Part shown: piece after piece, positions 1-10,414 of the stretch | Numbering within the stretch: position 1 is the stretch's first letter | Layout: each line of letters starts with the position of its first letter | DNA from: Bullera alba | Taxonomy: Eukaryota; Basidiomycota; Tremellomycetes; Tremellales; Bulleraceae | Reading direction: 5' to 3' | Length of the DNA stretch: 64,000 bases | NCBI GenBank assembly: GCA_001600095.1 | Contig: BCIX01000003.1 | Coordinates: 1,178,001-1,242,000 of the forward strand | Translations under genes and position numbers: made by a program | The notes under the pieces: generated by a model | What the model was told of the DNA's origin: nothing | The model's input: the letters and a program-made list of their open reading frames with translations, nothing else | Databases searched by the model: none

Positions 1-119
1 GAGGACAATCTGTGGAGCCACCGAGAAAGGAGAAGTTATGCCGGAATTGGATGACAAGCTAGCGGACGCTTCGGCCAATATCGCTTTCATCAGGCGCTGG
101 ACTGATCCATCTGTCATAG

Positions 120-825
120 GCACCTAAAGTCGAGAAGCAGGAGAAGAAGAAGCAGCCAAAGGGACGAGCCCGTGAGTGATCAGCTCGATGTCGAGATGGG
201 AGCAGTACATCGGACGGGGAAGACTACGGGATGATGGAGGAGGAGCCGGAGCGGAATCGCGGAGAACGCTGTCGATCAAGCGGGTCGCCTATCTGGTTGT
301 CGGCCATGGCATCAGAGGAACAGCAGCGAAGGGATTAACAAAACCGATCCGATTACTGACTTGATGCTCTTTTCTCTTCTAGACAAGCGAGCCCAATACG
401 TGAGTGCACCGAGACTGGCCTCTTTGTGGGTGCTTTGCTGACCATCCGCCTTTAGAACCGAAGATTGTGAGGACAAGCCACAGCGTGGACAATACGGAGA
501 GCTTTCAACTGACCCTTCCTTAGCGTTAACGTCCAGCTCACCCCAGGAGGAAAGCGAAAGGTGTGAGTACTGCGTTTCGCTTTCAGTCATATCTCGGCAC
601 AACCAAACCACACTATCCCCACTCCCCTCTTCATGATGATCCTCAAATCAAGCATAGTTCAATCAGATTACCCATGATCGACATCGCGACCATCTATATA
701 GTCTTTCGCTCCTATCTGATCCCATTGTTTTCTATCCCGCTGCTCGTGACAACATGTGATGCGGATGGTGGCTGACATTGTGTTCCACCTTTAGCAACCC
801 TCAACCAGCTGGAAAGTCTGGATAA
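120..825 (+). CDS. RPS30: 40S ribosomal protein eS30, 3' part (5' end outside window)
   Basis: Small-subunit ribosomal protein eS30. Five exons can be joined: 120-171, 383-399, 456-466, 524-562 and 795-825, giving 49 residues plus TAA. The product begins APKVEKQEKKKQPKGRAHKR, continues through the family core QYNRRFVNV and ends GKRKVNPQPAGKSG, matching the basic C-terminal half of eS30. Bases 1-119 look like the end of the preceding intron (branch-like ACTGAT at 101-106, acceptor AG at 118-119), so the N-terminal half lies upstream of the window. In many eukaryotes eS30 is made as a ubiquitin-like fusion; that part is not visible here. Two of the introns are short (56 and 57 nt) and two are long (211 and 232 nt). 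The last long one, 563-794, carries a box C/D snoRNA. Ribosomal-protein genes are common snoRNA hosts. Identification is secure; exact joins are by splice consensus. Confidence 0.93.
630..722 (+). ncRNA. Intron-encoded box C/D snoRNA (LSU rRNA guide)
   Basis: Inside the last eS30 intron the full box C/D order is present: C box ATGATGA 633-639, D'-like CAGA 664-667, C'-like ATGATCG 674-680, D box CTGA 716-719. The 17 nt directly upstream of box D (699-715, tagtctttcgctcctat) are complementary to the conserved eukaryotic LSU rRNA domain II stretch ATAGGGGCGAAAGACTA, all Watson-Crick except one G.U pair. Upstream of D', caagcatagttcaat (649-663) is complementary with one mismatch to TTGAACTATGCCTG, which lies about 90 nt further 5' in the same rRNA domain. 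The D+5 rule puts the first predicted 2'-O-methyl at the second G of ATAGGGG. No clear terminal stem is visible, so the ends are approximate. The rRNA sequences are recalled family knowledge; the boxes and guides are read directly. Confidence 0.82.
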
Positions 826-1424
826 ACGCGCTATATGGTGTGTTTGGGAGATGGTGTAGATTAGGGCGGGTTGTCTTCATGCAGCCGATTCCGACATACG
901 CTTGCGCCTGGGGTCGGCTTGTTCCGCGAATCTGTCCGATCTCCTATGGCATTGAAAGTGCGCGCGCATTCCAGCAGTGAATAGATTGTCACGCCTTTGG
1001 GAAGGTGATGGTGAGAATCTGTGAGAATGGAGAGGAACGAGGATTCTCGAATGGTCTGTCTGCTCTTTGCTTTGACTTTCTGCTCCGAATTCCAGTTCTC
1101 ACGAACACTCCTCCTTGATATGACTGCTGCTAGTCACCTGTCTCAATCTGCCATTCATGCCTGGTGCACTTGGATTTGGGAGGCCAGTCCAGGGGTAGGG
1201 CCACAGGAGGACGCGACTTGCGAGGAGGGACGTGTTGATTTTATTTCGTCGAATTCCGAAAATCGTACGAGGCCGTTTCTGCTGTCGTACGAGTTGGTTC
1301 AATCCTCTTCTGCTCTTGTTGGTGTTGTTTGAGTCACCTCTGTATATATCACAGCTTCAGGCAGATAGCGATCCTTCGCCCCGCTCACAGCCGTCAAAAT
1401 TCCTGCGTGACCGACTCCGACATC
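826..1424. other. Intergenic region between eS30 and ERG2
   Basis: No gene seen. It should hold the eS30 3' end and the ERG2 promoter. A TATA-like TATATATC lies at 1343-1350, about 75-80 bp before the ERG2 ATG, and a bZIP-type TGAGTCA at 1330-1336. No convincing sterol regulatory element was recognised. Confidence 0.6.
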
Positions 1425-2334
1425 ATGGCCACGAACAAATCGTCTCCTTCGGCTTCGTCTTCTTCCAAGTGGGGATTGCGAACGGCCGTCCTTGCTGTCA
1501 TTGTCGCTATCTGTTTCGGCCTCAACAGTATCAACGTGAGCCCCCCGTCCACCGTGGCATACTCTCGTTTAGTCGACCGCTAAATCTTTCCAGGCCCGCT
1601 TCTACACGCTCACACCCAAAGGTTTGAATGCCTCTGTGCAGAAAGCGCTGGCGGTCGCAGCGGCCTCGAACACCGACGCCCCGACAAATACCACCATATT
1701 GTTCCAGACACTCATCGACCAACTAGTCGAGGATCACCCCGAGGCTCACTTTGCAACGGATTTCAAAAACCCCAGAGAATGGGTGTTTAACAATGCCGGC
1801 GGAGCCATGGGCAGCATGTTCATCATTCACGCCAGTATCACCGAGTGAGTCTCTGGCGTCAAGCGGCCTCTGCTGTTCCGCCGTGAGGCTCCTCAAGTCC
1901 ATCGTTCTGACCGCTCTGCTCAGATACCTCATCTTGTTCGGAACTGCTGTCGGCACAGAGGGGCACACTGGAAGACACACCGCCGACGACTACTTCCACA
2001 TCCTTACCGGACAGCAGACCGCCTACGCCGCTGGTGATCTCGTCAGGGAGATCTACAACCCAGGAGACGTTCATCACATGCGCAGGGGTGTTGTCAAGCA
2101 ATACGCCATGGCCCCAGAGAGCTGGGCTCTCGAGTACGCTCAGGGTGGGTTCGGACTGTCTCCTGTAGGAATAGCGAAAAACTAACGGCCGAATGCCTAG
2201 GCTGGATCCCACTCATGTTGCCATTCGGTTTCGCCGACACCTTCTTCTCGACATTGGATCTCATCACTCTCTACCACACTGTCAGAATTACCGGCAGGGA
2301 GATGATCAGGAACTTGCTTTTGGGCAAGATATAG
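1425..2334 (+). CDS. ERG2: C-8 sterol isomerase (sigma-1 receptor family)
   Basis: Converts fecosterol to episterol (delta8 to delta7 double-bond shift) in ergosterol synthesis at the ER. Four exons: 1425-1535, 1594-1844, 1924-2144, 2201-2334, giving 238 aa, close to the usual fungal ERG2 length (about 220). A Ser-rich start is followed by one N-terminal membrane segment (about residues 14-35, [19 protein letters not shown]). Family signatures follow: [55 protein letters not shown], then [20 protein letters not shown] and the C-terminal [18 protein letters not shown] 1425 follows stop codons in all frames and gives the expected signal-anchor topology. This family binds morpholine-type antifungals. 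Nothing is missing or truncated. Confidence 0.97.
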
Positions 2335-2560
2335 ACTCGGATATGAAGTATAGATGCATCTGGAATCTGACGATGGCTCTTCTGGCAACGCCCGAGCCTT
2401 AGCCGGCATATCCAACAAGCAGGGACGTGGTACTCCCAGATCAGGAGTGGCTGGGGCCAATTGCTGGATCTGCCTTGCACTGTGAGGCTTCTGTCGAGCC
2501 GTACTGGATTCTGGCACCTGCCAGGCGGGAGCCAAGGATATTGAGGCAGTCGGCTGCTGC

Positions 2561-3974
2561 TCATGTCGGCGGTAACCCGTCGAGCTCCTCCTCGACGTCC
2601 TTGAGTCTACCCCTCACGCTCTTCTTGGTGTTTCCGCCGAGGGTCATCAGCCGGTCAAGCAGCCCCTTGACGCGCTTGCTGACTTTGTGCAACTTTGCCT
2701 CGTTGTCTGACATGGCTTCTCTGAGCATTTGCCAGGTGCGCAGGTCCCGAGCAAATGTGTGTGTCTGGTAGTGGAGAGCGTCAACGCCTTCGAAGCAGTG
2801 AAGCACGCCGTGCAGGGCGGAATAATGGATGTGGACGTACCGGTAATCTCTCCAGATCCACTTGACCCGCCGCCAAGCTCCACACGCTCATCATGATCAG
2901 ATCCAGCGTAGCATTGGCAATATACTCCTCGACATCGCCAACTCCACCGGGCACTCCTCTGAGCTCTTTGGTGCAGAATGACCGGACCGTGTTGTCCGCC
3001 GCCTTGACCGGTTTTGAAGAGGGATCCCGCAGGAGAAGCGAGGTGTCTGATATAGCTCGATGCAGGAATGAGTCCCCTTCGGACATGATGAGCACTTGGA
3101 GATATGAGGACAGGAGTGTTGGAGAGGAGGATGCTGGGAGTAGGGCATTGTCTATGGCTAATTTTAACTGGAATGCCAGGTTAGTGTAATGTTGTTACTG
3201 AAGGGACAAAAGAGCCTGTAGCGTACATTTGACCCTAGAGCAAATGATCAGCGTGAGTTCGAGTAGCCAAATCATCATGTCACTACGACCACCACTCACG
3301 AAGCGCTTTGAGAATGTTCCGCGTTTCCTTCTTATCAAAATCTGATTCATCGAGATAGTTGACATATCTGTTGGTCAATGGCTCAGCAACCGAAGCAACA
3401 AGCTCTCCCCATTCACATACCTGGACATTGCCCCGATAAGCAGAATCACCACCTCTCGGTGCTTCTCTCCTTGTCTCGCAGCGTAGACTATAGGGAACTC
3501 CCCTGCATTCTTCTGCAAGAGGAGATTGAACGCATGATCCCTCACCCTCATGATAATGTCTATATCGTGTCTGTCTATCGCAGCATATAGCTCGTATGCT
3601 TGAGGTGGCCTGGTGAAAGCACCTGAAGTCGTACCACCATCTTTGGCTTTATTGTCGCTCTTGCTAGATGACGACTTGATCGTGCCGATTGACTCTTTGG
3701 CCTGCTGCCGCTGTATCTCCCATTCTTGCTCTTGAAGCGCTTCGGCCAAGGCCTTCTCTCTGATGATATCTCTCTGCTGCTTGTCGAGCTCCAGCTCTGA
3801 CTGTGCTAGTGACTCCGAAGTGATACTAGAAGCTGGAGGCAGAGGCAACAGCAGCACCGGTGATGATGGCAGTCGAGGCGATAGCGCTGCCGTTGATGGA
3901 CCTGCCTGACTGTTGGCCTTCATGGGCGATGGTTTCGACGGCGTGCTGCCTGACTGCTGCCCGATTGTCGACAT
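2561..3974 (-). CDS. Conserved-looking protein of unknown function
   Basis: No named family recognised. The first exon (3974 to about 3432) encodes a Ser/Pro-rich start, a Glu/Gln-rich coiled-coil-like stretch (LAEALQEQEWEIQRQQAK) and then a helical region (AYELYAAIDRHDIDIIMRVRDHAFNLLLQ, GEFPIVYAARQGEKHREVVILLIGAMSR) that reads like ankyrin-type helices. Short introns then lead to YVNYLDESDFDKKETRNILKAL, an eight-base exon, and LKLAIDNALLPA through SEGDSFLHRAISDTSLLL. The last block (AWRRVKWIWRDYRYVHIHYS, then TFARDLRTWQMLREAMSD) is in another frame, so an intron or a frameshift lies near 2870-2940. It ends at TGA 2561. Head-to-head with EFM6. Function unknown. Confidence 0.62.
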
Positions 3975-4342
3975 TCCTGCTACACTGGTACTATCTCAAG
4001 ATTGCGAAAGGTGCTTGCGCTTGGTAATGCTGGGAGTTCAGCCTGCTCAGTGCCTTGCAGCGTAGGTTGCAGACTGCAGTCAAGTTGCGGTCGTTGCAAC
4101 TTGCAGTGCTGCCTGCAGAGCTAGTGCACGCTCTCGCCGCTCGGCTGTTCGGGCCGTTGAGGATATTAGCCACGTGGCAAATGTGGGGCACCAGATGTTT
4201 CCGGTGTTCTGGTGTTTCCAGATCGACGCAGGCGAAGATCCTTGCGTTTGCCTTGCATCCAGGTTGCGAATGATTCTTGAATCATCTAGACTCGACCTCG
4301 ACAGCTTGTCGGTATTTCGATCAAACGGCCGCGCTCCATATC
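3975..4342. other. Divergent promoter region (unknown gene / EFM6)
   Basis: No gene seen. The 368 bp separate two start codons facing apart. They contain a TGCAG/GTTGCA-rich stretch (about 4030-4110) but no element I can name. Confidence 0.5.
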
Positions 4343-5336
4343 ATGGTACAGACGTCCGATGACCCTATACGGTCGATATCTCCCTCGCCATCGTCTTCAT
4401 CCGTCGATTCGAACGTCGCCCTGCCATCGTTATTGGGAATCGCTCCGACTCGTCCGCCGACGACTGTAGAAGCAGAAGAGACTGTTATAGACGTGCCCTA
4501 TCTCTCTAGGCAGGTCCGGCTCAAGGTAGATGCTGGACCCGGATGTGGAGGAATAGCATGGCCTGCGGGCGAGGTGAGCACAAGACTGCCTAGACAACCA
4601 GTAATACTTCGCTGAGATTGACGCTCTGTGCGGTGCAGGTCTTGTCTCGATACATCGCCCATAGAAACAATCAAGATTCGAGCTTTCTGCATCATCGTAA
4701 AGTACTAGAGCTAGGATCGGGAACAGGTCTCGTTGGGATAGTAGCCGGTATACTGGATGCTTCGGCCGATGTCTGGGTCACGGATCAGGAGTGTGTACAC
4801 CGAGAAGTCAGACAGTCGCAGATCAGCGCTGATCCTGTCTACCAGAGTCCTTCTCGACTTGATGATTCGTAATGTCCAACACAACGATGTCGAACAGGTG
4901 CATGTCGCAGAGTACAACTGGGGAGAAGAGGTTCCTTCGGATATACCAATAGACGAGATCGACATGGTCCTAGCCGCCGATTGCGTATACTTTGAGGTCA
5001 GTGCACTCACCTCCTTCCGCATCGAGTGCACAGGATGTTAACCGTTGCCTGCATTTGTAGCCTGCATTTCCGCTGCTGGTCAAAACGCTGTGCGATCTGG
5101 CTCCCATAGACAAGAACATCGAGATCCTCTTCTGCTGGAAGAAAAGAAGAAAGGTCAGTTTCGCACGGCTCCTCGTATCTACTTAGTATTGATAACTCAT
5201 CTAGGCAGATAAACGGTTCTTCCAGCTGCTGAAGAGACACTTCGTAAGCGAGATAGTCGACGATGACAAGGAGGGCGAGCGGGAGAAATACAATAGGGAA
5301 GGAGTGTCCTTGATCAGGTTGAAGAGGCGCAAGTGA
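4343..5336 (+). CDS. EFM6: Protein-lysine methyltransferase, EFM6 type
   Basis: Seven-beta-strand SAM-dependent methyltransferase of the METTL21/EFM group; yeast Efm6 methylates translation elongation factor eEF1A. Five exons: 4343-4573, 4639-4790, 4846-4996, 5061-5153 and 5205-5336, 252 aa. After a Ser-rich N-terminus come the family entry motif CGGIAWPAGEVLSRYI, SAM motif I VLELGSGTGLVGIVAG, VTDQE at the acidic loop, and IDMVLAADCVYFEPAFPLL. The tail KKRRKADKRFFQLLKRHF is a particularly close match to Efm6 (KKRRKADKHFF...). ATG 4343 begins a frame that runs straight into the domain. Length and motif order match the family. The eEF1A substrate is inferred by homology. Confidence 0.9.
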
Positions 5337-5540
5337 TCCAAGTCCATAGAAAATCGTCAGTTGTCTGTCTTTTGATGTTGTACTAGTCGTGGTCAAATCG
5401 TGTACATATCATAGAAATGCAGGATAGGGGTATCGTCGATCTCTCTTTGCGTATCTCATTGGTTGCCGCTCTCCTCTTGCGTGGGATGGGGCATCACAGC
5501 CTTTTGCTTTTCATCCTTTCTCGTTTCTTGTACCCACTTT

Positions 5541-6904
5541 CTACAGCTCCTTCTTGGCATCACTGCTGACGACAACGTCCGCGACATCCTCAGTTTTCTG
5601 AGCAGCGCCATTCAGGATCTCCTGGGCGGGGTTGACCGACTTGTTGGACTCGAGGTTGGCGGCCCACAATGCAGCACCAACGGCAGTACTGACTACAAGG
5701 ATTCTCAGCACCTCGCGCACGGTAAGATCATGAAATGGTCACTCACAGGTGAAGATGATAGACACGACGGGGACCAGGTTCAACAGCGTGGCGACAGTTC
5801 CGAAACTGCGTGGGAGTCAGGACTAACCGGAAAAATAAACACATATACTTACGCGGTGTAAGCGCCTCGCTGTCGGTGAACAGCGGCCTGTCGCTTCTCC
5901 TTGTCGTATCCCTTGAGCTGGAAATAACGGGCGTGGTGGCCGGGACCGGCTTTGTAGCCTGCGAAGAACGTTCAGCGAGAGTGCTGCAATACAGCGGTCT
6001 AGAACCCACCATTGTAGCCGAGGAAGAAGACAGTTCCAACGACTGGGATGAAGTTGAGCGGTAGACTGAGAACGTATCGCACTACGTTGTCCTGCAAGTC
6101 ATATACCGTCAGCCACGGTGGAGCATTTCATCTCTTGCTCGACTTACCGTGCTGAATCGAGAGAGGGGCTTGCCGAGAAGGACGCCCAATTGCTTGGTCT
6201 TTCCACCCTGAGTAGTCACCTTACGGCCTTTCTCAACGAGCGCGGAGTGGCCTTTTTGAACCAGGACCTGAGGGTCATGGTCAGTAGAGCCACTCTTAAC
6301 AGCGTCACAGAACGTACAGTGTCGAAGAGGTCGATACCGGCTTGACCGAAGATGAAGGACTTCATGACAAAGTTGATGAGAACGTATGCCTCTCCTAGTA
6401 CCAAGGGGACAGCGGCAACGAAGGCTAGATTGGACATCCATCAGCTGAAAGCTCTGCTTCGACACCGCCGCCACCAGCGGACTCACCCAGGGGTCCGGAG
6501 ACGAACGCGAGTATCGCTACCTGTGGCAGATATGCGATTGCGAAGAGACCTGCGACAATGGCCAACGAGATGATGATGCCTTTGAGCAGCGACGGGGCCA
6601 AGGGCTTGATCAGAGAGGGGTCTGCGGAGAGGATGAGTTAGCGTTGTTGCAACTTCGGAGGTGTCAATTAGGCTCACGAGACACGAGGTAAAGGATACCC
6701 TAGAGATATATATCAGTCCTGTCGAAATTGACCGTACAGTAGCTAGTGTTGACTCACCATGATGGGGTACGCCCACGCTCCAGAGGTAATGGCTCCTGTC
6801 GCAACATCTCGGACTTCTGAGACTTGTCGCTTGGCAGACTCTGTGACGGCCTCACGAGGCTCTGACAGTCGAGACTTTCGTTGACGGGTCTGAGGGGCGG
6901 ACAT
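5541..6904 (-). CDS. EI24/RRT8-LDS-like multi-pass membrane protein
   Basis: Membrane protein of the fungal RRT8/LDS (EI24-like) family; yeast members localise to lipid droplets and the spore wall. It starts MSAPQTRQRKSRLSEPREAV, then YPIMGILYLVSHPSLIKPL, then hydrophobic segments (LLKGIIISLAIVAGLFAIAY, VAAVPLVLGEAYVLINFVMK). The family hallmark follows: LPLNFIPVVGTVFFLGYNGY with AGPGHHARYFQLKGYDKEKR, and TAFGTVATLLNLVPVVSIIF. The C-terminus is hydrophilic and Lys/Asp-rich, ending DAKKEL at TAG 5541. About 320-335 aa from 7-8 short exons. Role in this organism unknown; lipid-droplet or ER location is inferred. Its 3' end faces that of EFM6, 200 bp away. Confidence 0.85.
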
Positions 6905-7021
6905 GGTGTGGTGGATGTCTGGGTGCTGCTGGAGTGAAGATGAGGGAAGCAGGTTGGGAGATGAAATGAATTTGACAGGAAAGGCAACGGCTCTCTGTAT
7001 AGGTTTTGGGTGCCCGCCGGA

Positions 7022-7029
7022 TGACGTCA
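7022..7029. promoter_or_regulatory. CRE palindrome TGACGTCA
   Basis: A perfect 8-bp ATF/CREB-type bZIP site lies 118 bp upstream of the EI24/LDS-like gene's ATG (6904, minus strand). Functional relevance is inferred from position only. Confidence 0.45.
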
Positions 7030-7679
7030 GAATCGTCAGGATCTGCCGAGCTGGAAACATGACACGTTAGTGACACGTCGCGTTGGAATCTGGGTCTTGC
7101 TTCCTACTTCCTATGTATGTCACCGAACGTGAACGTTTGAGCAGTCGTTCATCGAGAGCTCATAGACGGGAAGCATAAGCTCCTCCACATGTATGTCCAC
7201 TGTGTCCTGGTGAACCAGGCAAGCTGGTCAACAGATCTTTCAGAATGCTCTGACGCGTTTCGCCGTCTCCTGAGTCCTGAGGCCTGACTAGTGACTTCCG
7301 AGGTCGTGAGATCTGGTTCTCTGGCAGAGTCAGATAGACACAGCCTGCTCGTGCATTGTTCGTCTTGGGAGATGCGGACGACTTTATGTATTAGGATGCC
7401 GCAACGGCCCATTTGATGATTCGGCCTACCTCGAGAAGTGCAGCTCGCGGCCGCCAATGGTCGAAGTCCTTGTTGGCGGGGTGGTGGTAATGGTGGGCGG
7501 TCCGGCGGTGGCATGGCGCGGCGGGCATGACATGGTTGGCCTCAAAACCGCGAAAACCATTTTGGCTCCCAACACGCACTTTCGAGAGGCCTATTCTCAC
7601 TGAAGATCCTGAAACCGCTGGCCTAAACGTCGAAATGAACTCTAGGCTCTCCAATTCTACCTGTTGTGACCCGGACAAT

Positions 7680-7739
7680 CAGTCCAAATCAGTCCAAATC
7701 CGTTCAAATCCGTTCAGACAGGATCAAATCCGTTCAAAA
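7680..7739. repeat. Imperfect 10-bp tandem repeat, six units
   Basis: Units read cagtccaaat, cagtccaaat, ccgttcaaat, ccgttcagac, aggatcaaat, ccgttcaaaa. Unit length equals about one DNA helical turn, so any bound factor would be presented on one face. It sits about 640-700 bp upstream of the HIS7 start. Confidence 0.85.
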
Positions 7740-7933
7740 CTCGTGGGCCATTCTCTCGCAGCTCGTTGACTGTATGACCAGTACGATATCGCTGTGCTTA
7801 TGTGCTCAATCAATACTGATTGCGCGTGCACATTGCGACACGACGGTGCTCAGAGTCTTCTCATTGTACATCCAAGATCATTCATCCCGAATGGCTCGGC
7901 TCGGAATCACTACTTGTCCGAGCGGGGCGAGAC

Positions 7934-7940
7934 TGAGTCA
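7934..7940 (+). promoter_or_regulatory. Gcn4/AP-1-type site TGAGTCA
   Basis: A perfect TGAGTCA heptamer lies 441 bp upstream of the HIS7 ATG. A second partial element TGACTC is at 8234-8239, about 140 bp upstream. Histidine biosynthetic genes are classic Gcn4 targets in fungi; direct binding here is inferred. Confidence 0.5.
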
Positions 7941-8380
7941 CAAAAGTGAGGTTGGAGATGATAGGGCTGGAGAACATCGCGACTGCTTATCAGATATATC
8001 GCGCACCAGGCAGCTGGGTCTGGCGGCCATGAAGACAGGGAAGATGCAGTCAATCACCTGCTCTTGTTATACGGTACTCGTCGCTTGGGTCATGGAGGAG
8101 TTCCAGCGGCTACTCAGCCAACATTCACCAAGCAGTTTGATTCCGTCTCACCAAAAAGTCGGACTCGAATTCGATGCTCGAAGTCTCAAGACTCAAAGTC
8201 GACCAAAAGCAAGACCAAAAGTCGACTCGAGCTTGACTCGAGCTCTGTTTTGTGGACCATTGAATTAATCGTGCTGCACAATCCACAGACCTCCTGGTCT
8301 CCAGCTACGTATTCAATCGACACAGCAAAGCGCCACACTACCTCCCTGCTAGACGACACGTACTCGAATCATATTTCAAC

Positions 8381-10328
8381 ATGGCCGACAAGAATATCCT
8401 CCCAATTCCGGACATGGACCAGCCGGAGGGCCACAGCTCGACTTCCCGACCAAAGCTGTACATCCTGGATTATGGAGCTGGGAATGTTAGAAGGTGTGTG
8501 ATTCGTTGTCACCTCTTGTGCACGCGCTGACGTCTTATAAGTCTGGCGAACTCGATCAAACGGCTAGGATACGAGTTTGAATGGGTCAAGAGCGTGGAGG
8601 ATTTGGACAAGGCCGAGGTGAGCTTGTCGGTGATAAGGCCAAGACCGAGCTGATTGCCTTCAGAAACTTCTCTTCCCCGGTGTCGGCAACTTTGGTCAGG
8701 CTACCGAATCGCTCCGAACCTCGACATACTTTGAGCCCTTGCAAAAATACATTGCCTCCGGTCGACCATACTTTGGTATCTGCATCGGCATGCAGGTGCT
8801 ATTCGAAGCATCTGCGGAGAGCCCCGGTGCCAGAGGCCTCAGCGTCATTCCCTACTCGATATCAAAGTTCAAGTCGGAGATGAAAGGTGGAGGCAAGAAG
8901 AGTGTCCCGCACATGGGCTGGAACTCGGCATGGAAGGCATGGGCAAAGTCGTCCGAGGCTTCCTCGTCCACCGTCACGGAGGATTGGACCGACGAGGACT
9001 ACTACTTTGTCCACTCTTATGCCGCCATCCTGCCCACAGAATCCCCCGAGTCATCTTCCGTCGCCGACTTTGCCTACACGCTGTCTAGATATGGTGACGA
9101 GACGTACGTCTCGGCGGTGAAGAAAGGAAACGTCTACGCAACGCAATTCCACCCCGAGAAGTCTGGACCAGCAGGGTTGGCGCTCCTGAAACAATGGCTA
9201 GAGGCAGACGTGGCATCTTTGTCGGCCCCTCCAGCGACTTCAAGCACCGGTCTTCAATTCCAGACGACCGACCCTTTGGCTAGAGAGTCGCGCAAGTCGG
9301 GCACCGGCCTGACGAGTCGAATCGTGGCTTGTCTAGACGTCCGGTCAAACGACGCTGGGGATCTGGTCGTCACCAAGGGTGACCAATACGACGTCAGGGA
9401 AAAGTCGGACAACAGGGGAGTGAGGAATCTCGGCAAACCGGTGGAACTGGCACGGAGGTACTACCAGGATGGCGCAGATGAGATTTGTTTCCTCAACATC
9501 ACCTCTTTCCGATCTTCCGCACTGCTGGATCAACCCATGTTGGAGGTCGTCCGGGCGAGTGCAGAGACAGTCTTTGTCCCGCTGACGATTGGCGGAGGGA
9601 TCAAGGACACGGTCGACCCCGATGGCACCCCTCGAAGCGCGTTGGAGGTGGCTGGAGCATACTTCCGGGGCGGAGCGGACAAGGTTTCTATCGGTTCCGA
9701 AGCCGTCATTGCCGTCGAGGAGATGCTGCAGAGAAAGGCCAGTGGCCAGACACCCATCATGACGGGGAAAACCGGTATCGAGACGATATCAACGGCTTAT
9801 GGCTCGCAAGCTGTGGTTGTGTCAATCGACCCAAAGAGGGTGTATGTCGACACGACAAAGCCAAATTGGCTGGAGACCGAGGTTTCAGACGCGCACCGAC
9901 CATGTCTAGTGTACGGTGACAAGGCGACATCACAGACGAGGTCAGAGGAAGCCGGCAAAGTGTGGTGGTACCAATGCACCATTAGCGGTGGACGGGCGAC
10001 TCGAGACATTGACGTTGTGCAATTGGCCCAAGGGGTGGAGATGTTGGGCGCCGGAGAGGTTCTGCTCAATTCGATAGATCGGGATGGTTCCGGCAAAGGA
10101 TTCGACCTGGACCTCATCAAGCTTGTCAGAAGCAGCGTCAATATTCCCGTCGTCGCGAGTAGTGGAGCAGGAAAGGCCGACGACTTTGTCGAGGTATTTA
10201 GGGAGACCAACGTGGAAGCAGGCCTCGCAGCTGGGATCTTTCACCGAAACGAGGTCGGCATTGACGACGTCAAGGCCGCCGTGGAAGGCAGTCAGCAAGC
10301 TGTCCGAAGGTCCAAGCTGTCGGTGTAG
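8381..10328 (+). CDS. HIS7: Imidazole glycerol phosphate synthase (HisH-HisF fusion)
   Basis: Bifunctional glutamine amidotransferase/cyclase of histidine biosynthesis: PRFAR plus glutamine gives IGP plus AICAR. Exons 8381-8493, 8542-8617 and 8664-10328, 617 aa (yeast His7 is 552). N-terminal class I amidotransferase: LYILDYGAGNVRSLANSIKR, LLFPGVGNFGQ, nucleophile Cys at about 103 in FGICIGMQ, catalytic His-Glu in ATQFHPEKSG. C-terminal (beta/alpha)8 cyclase: first catalytic Asp in RIVACLDVRSND, second in LLNSIDRDGSGKGFD, phosphate-site LTIGGGIKD and VASSGAGK. Both introns fall near the N-terminus. The AICAR by-product feeds the reaction of the ADE16/17 enzyme at 39.7 kb. A Gcn4-type site lies upstream. 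Convergent with LCB1, 86 bp between stops. Confidence 0.97.
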
Positions 10329-10414
10329 ATAGATTATGCATTATAACGGCTGTATTGAGGATGTTTAACACTATCGCTTCTCTGCACTTCATCAGCTCGT
10401 ACCCCAACTTGGTC

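Larger units (their letters stand above)
6905..8380. other. 1.5-kb intergenic region upstream of HIS7 and the LDS-like gene
   Basis: No coding gene could be supported; open frames here lack splice or family support and one (7666-8268) runs through repeats. It holds the divergent promoters: a CRE (7022-7029), six 10-bp tandem units (7680-7739), a Gcn4-type TGAGTCA (7934-7940), and a GACTCGA-rich patch (8160-8250) that includes TGACTC. Confidence 0.6.

Noticed and set aside
172..382. Second long eS30 intron examined for a snoRNA (ATGATGG at 232-238, CTGA at 356-359)
   Set aside because: The C box is imperfect, the box distance is too large, and the CTGA is the splicing branch point; no rRNA complementarity that I recognise.
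1330..1336. TGAGTCA upstream of ERG2 as a Gcn4 control site
   Set aside because: A single 7-mer in a sterol gene promoter with no supporting elements; could easily be chance.
7666..8268. 200-codon plus-strand open frame upstream of HIS7
   Set aside because: It crosses the 10-bp repeat array and regulatory sites, has low-information composition and no family similarity or splice partners.
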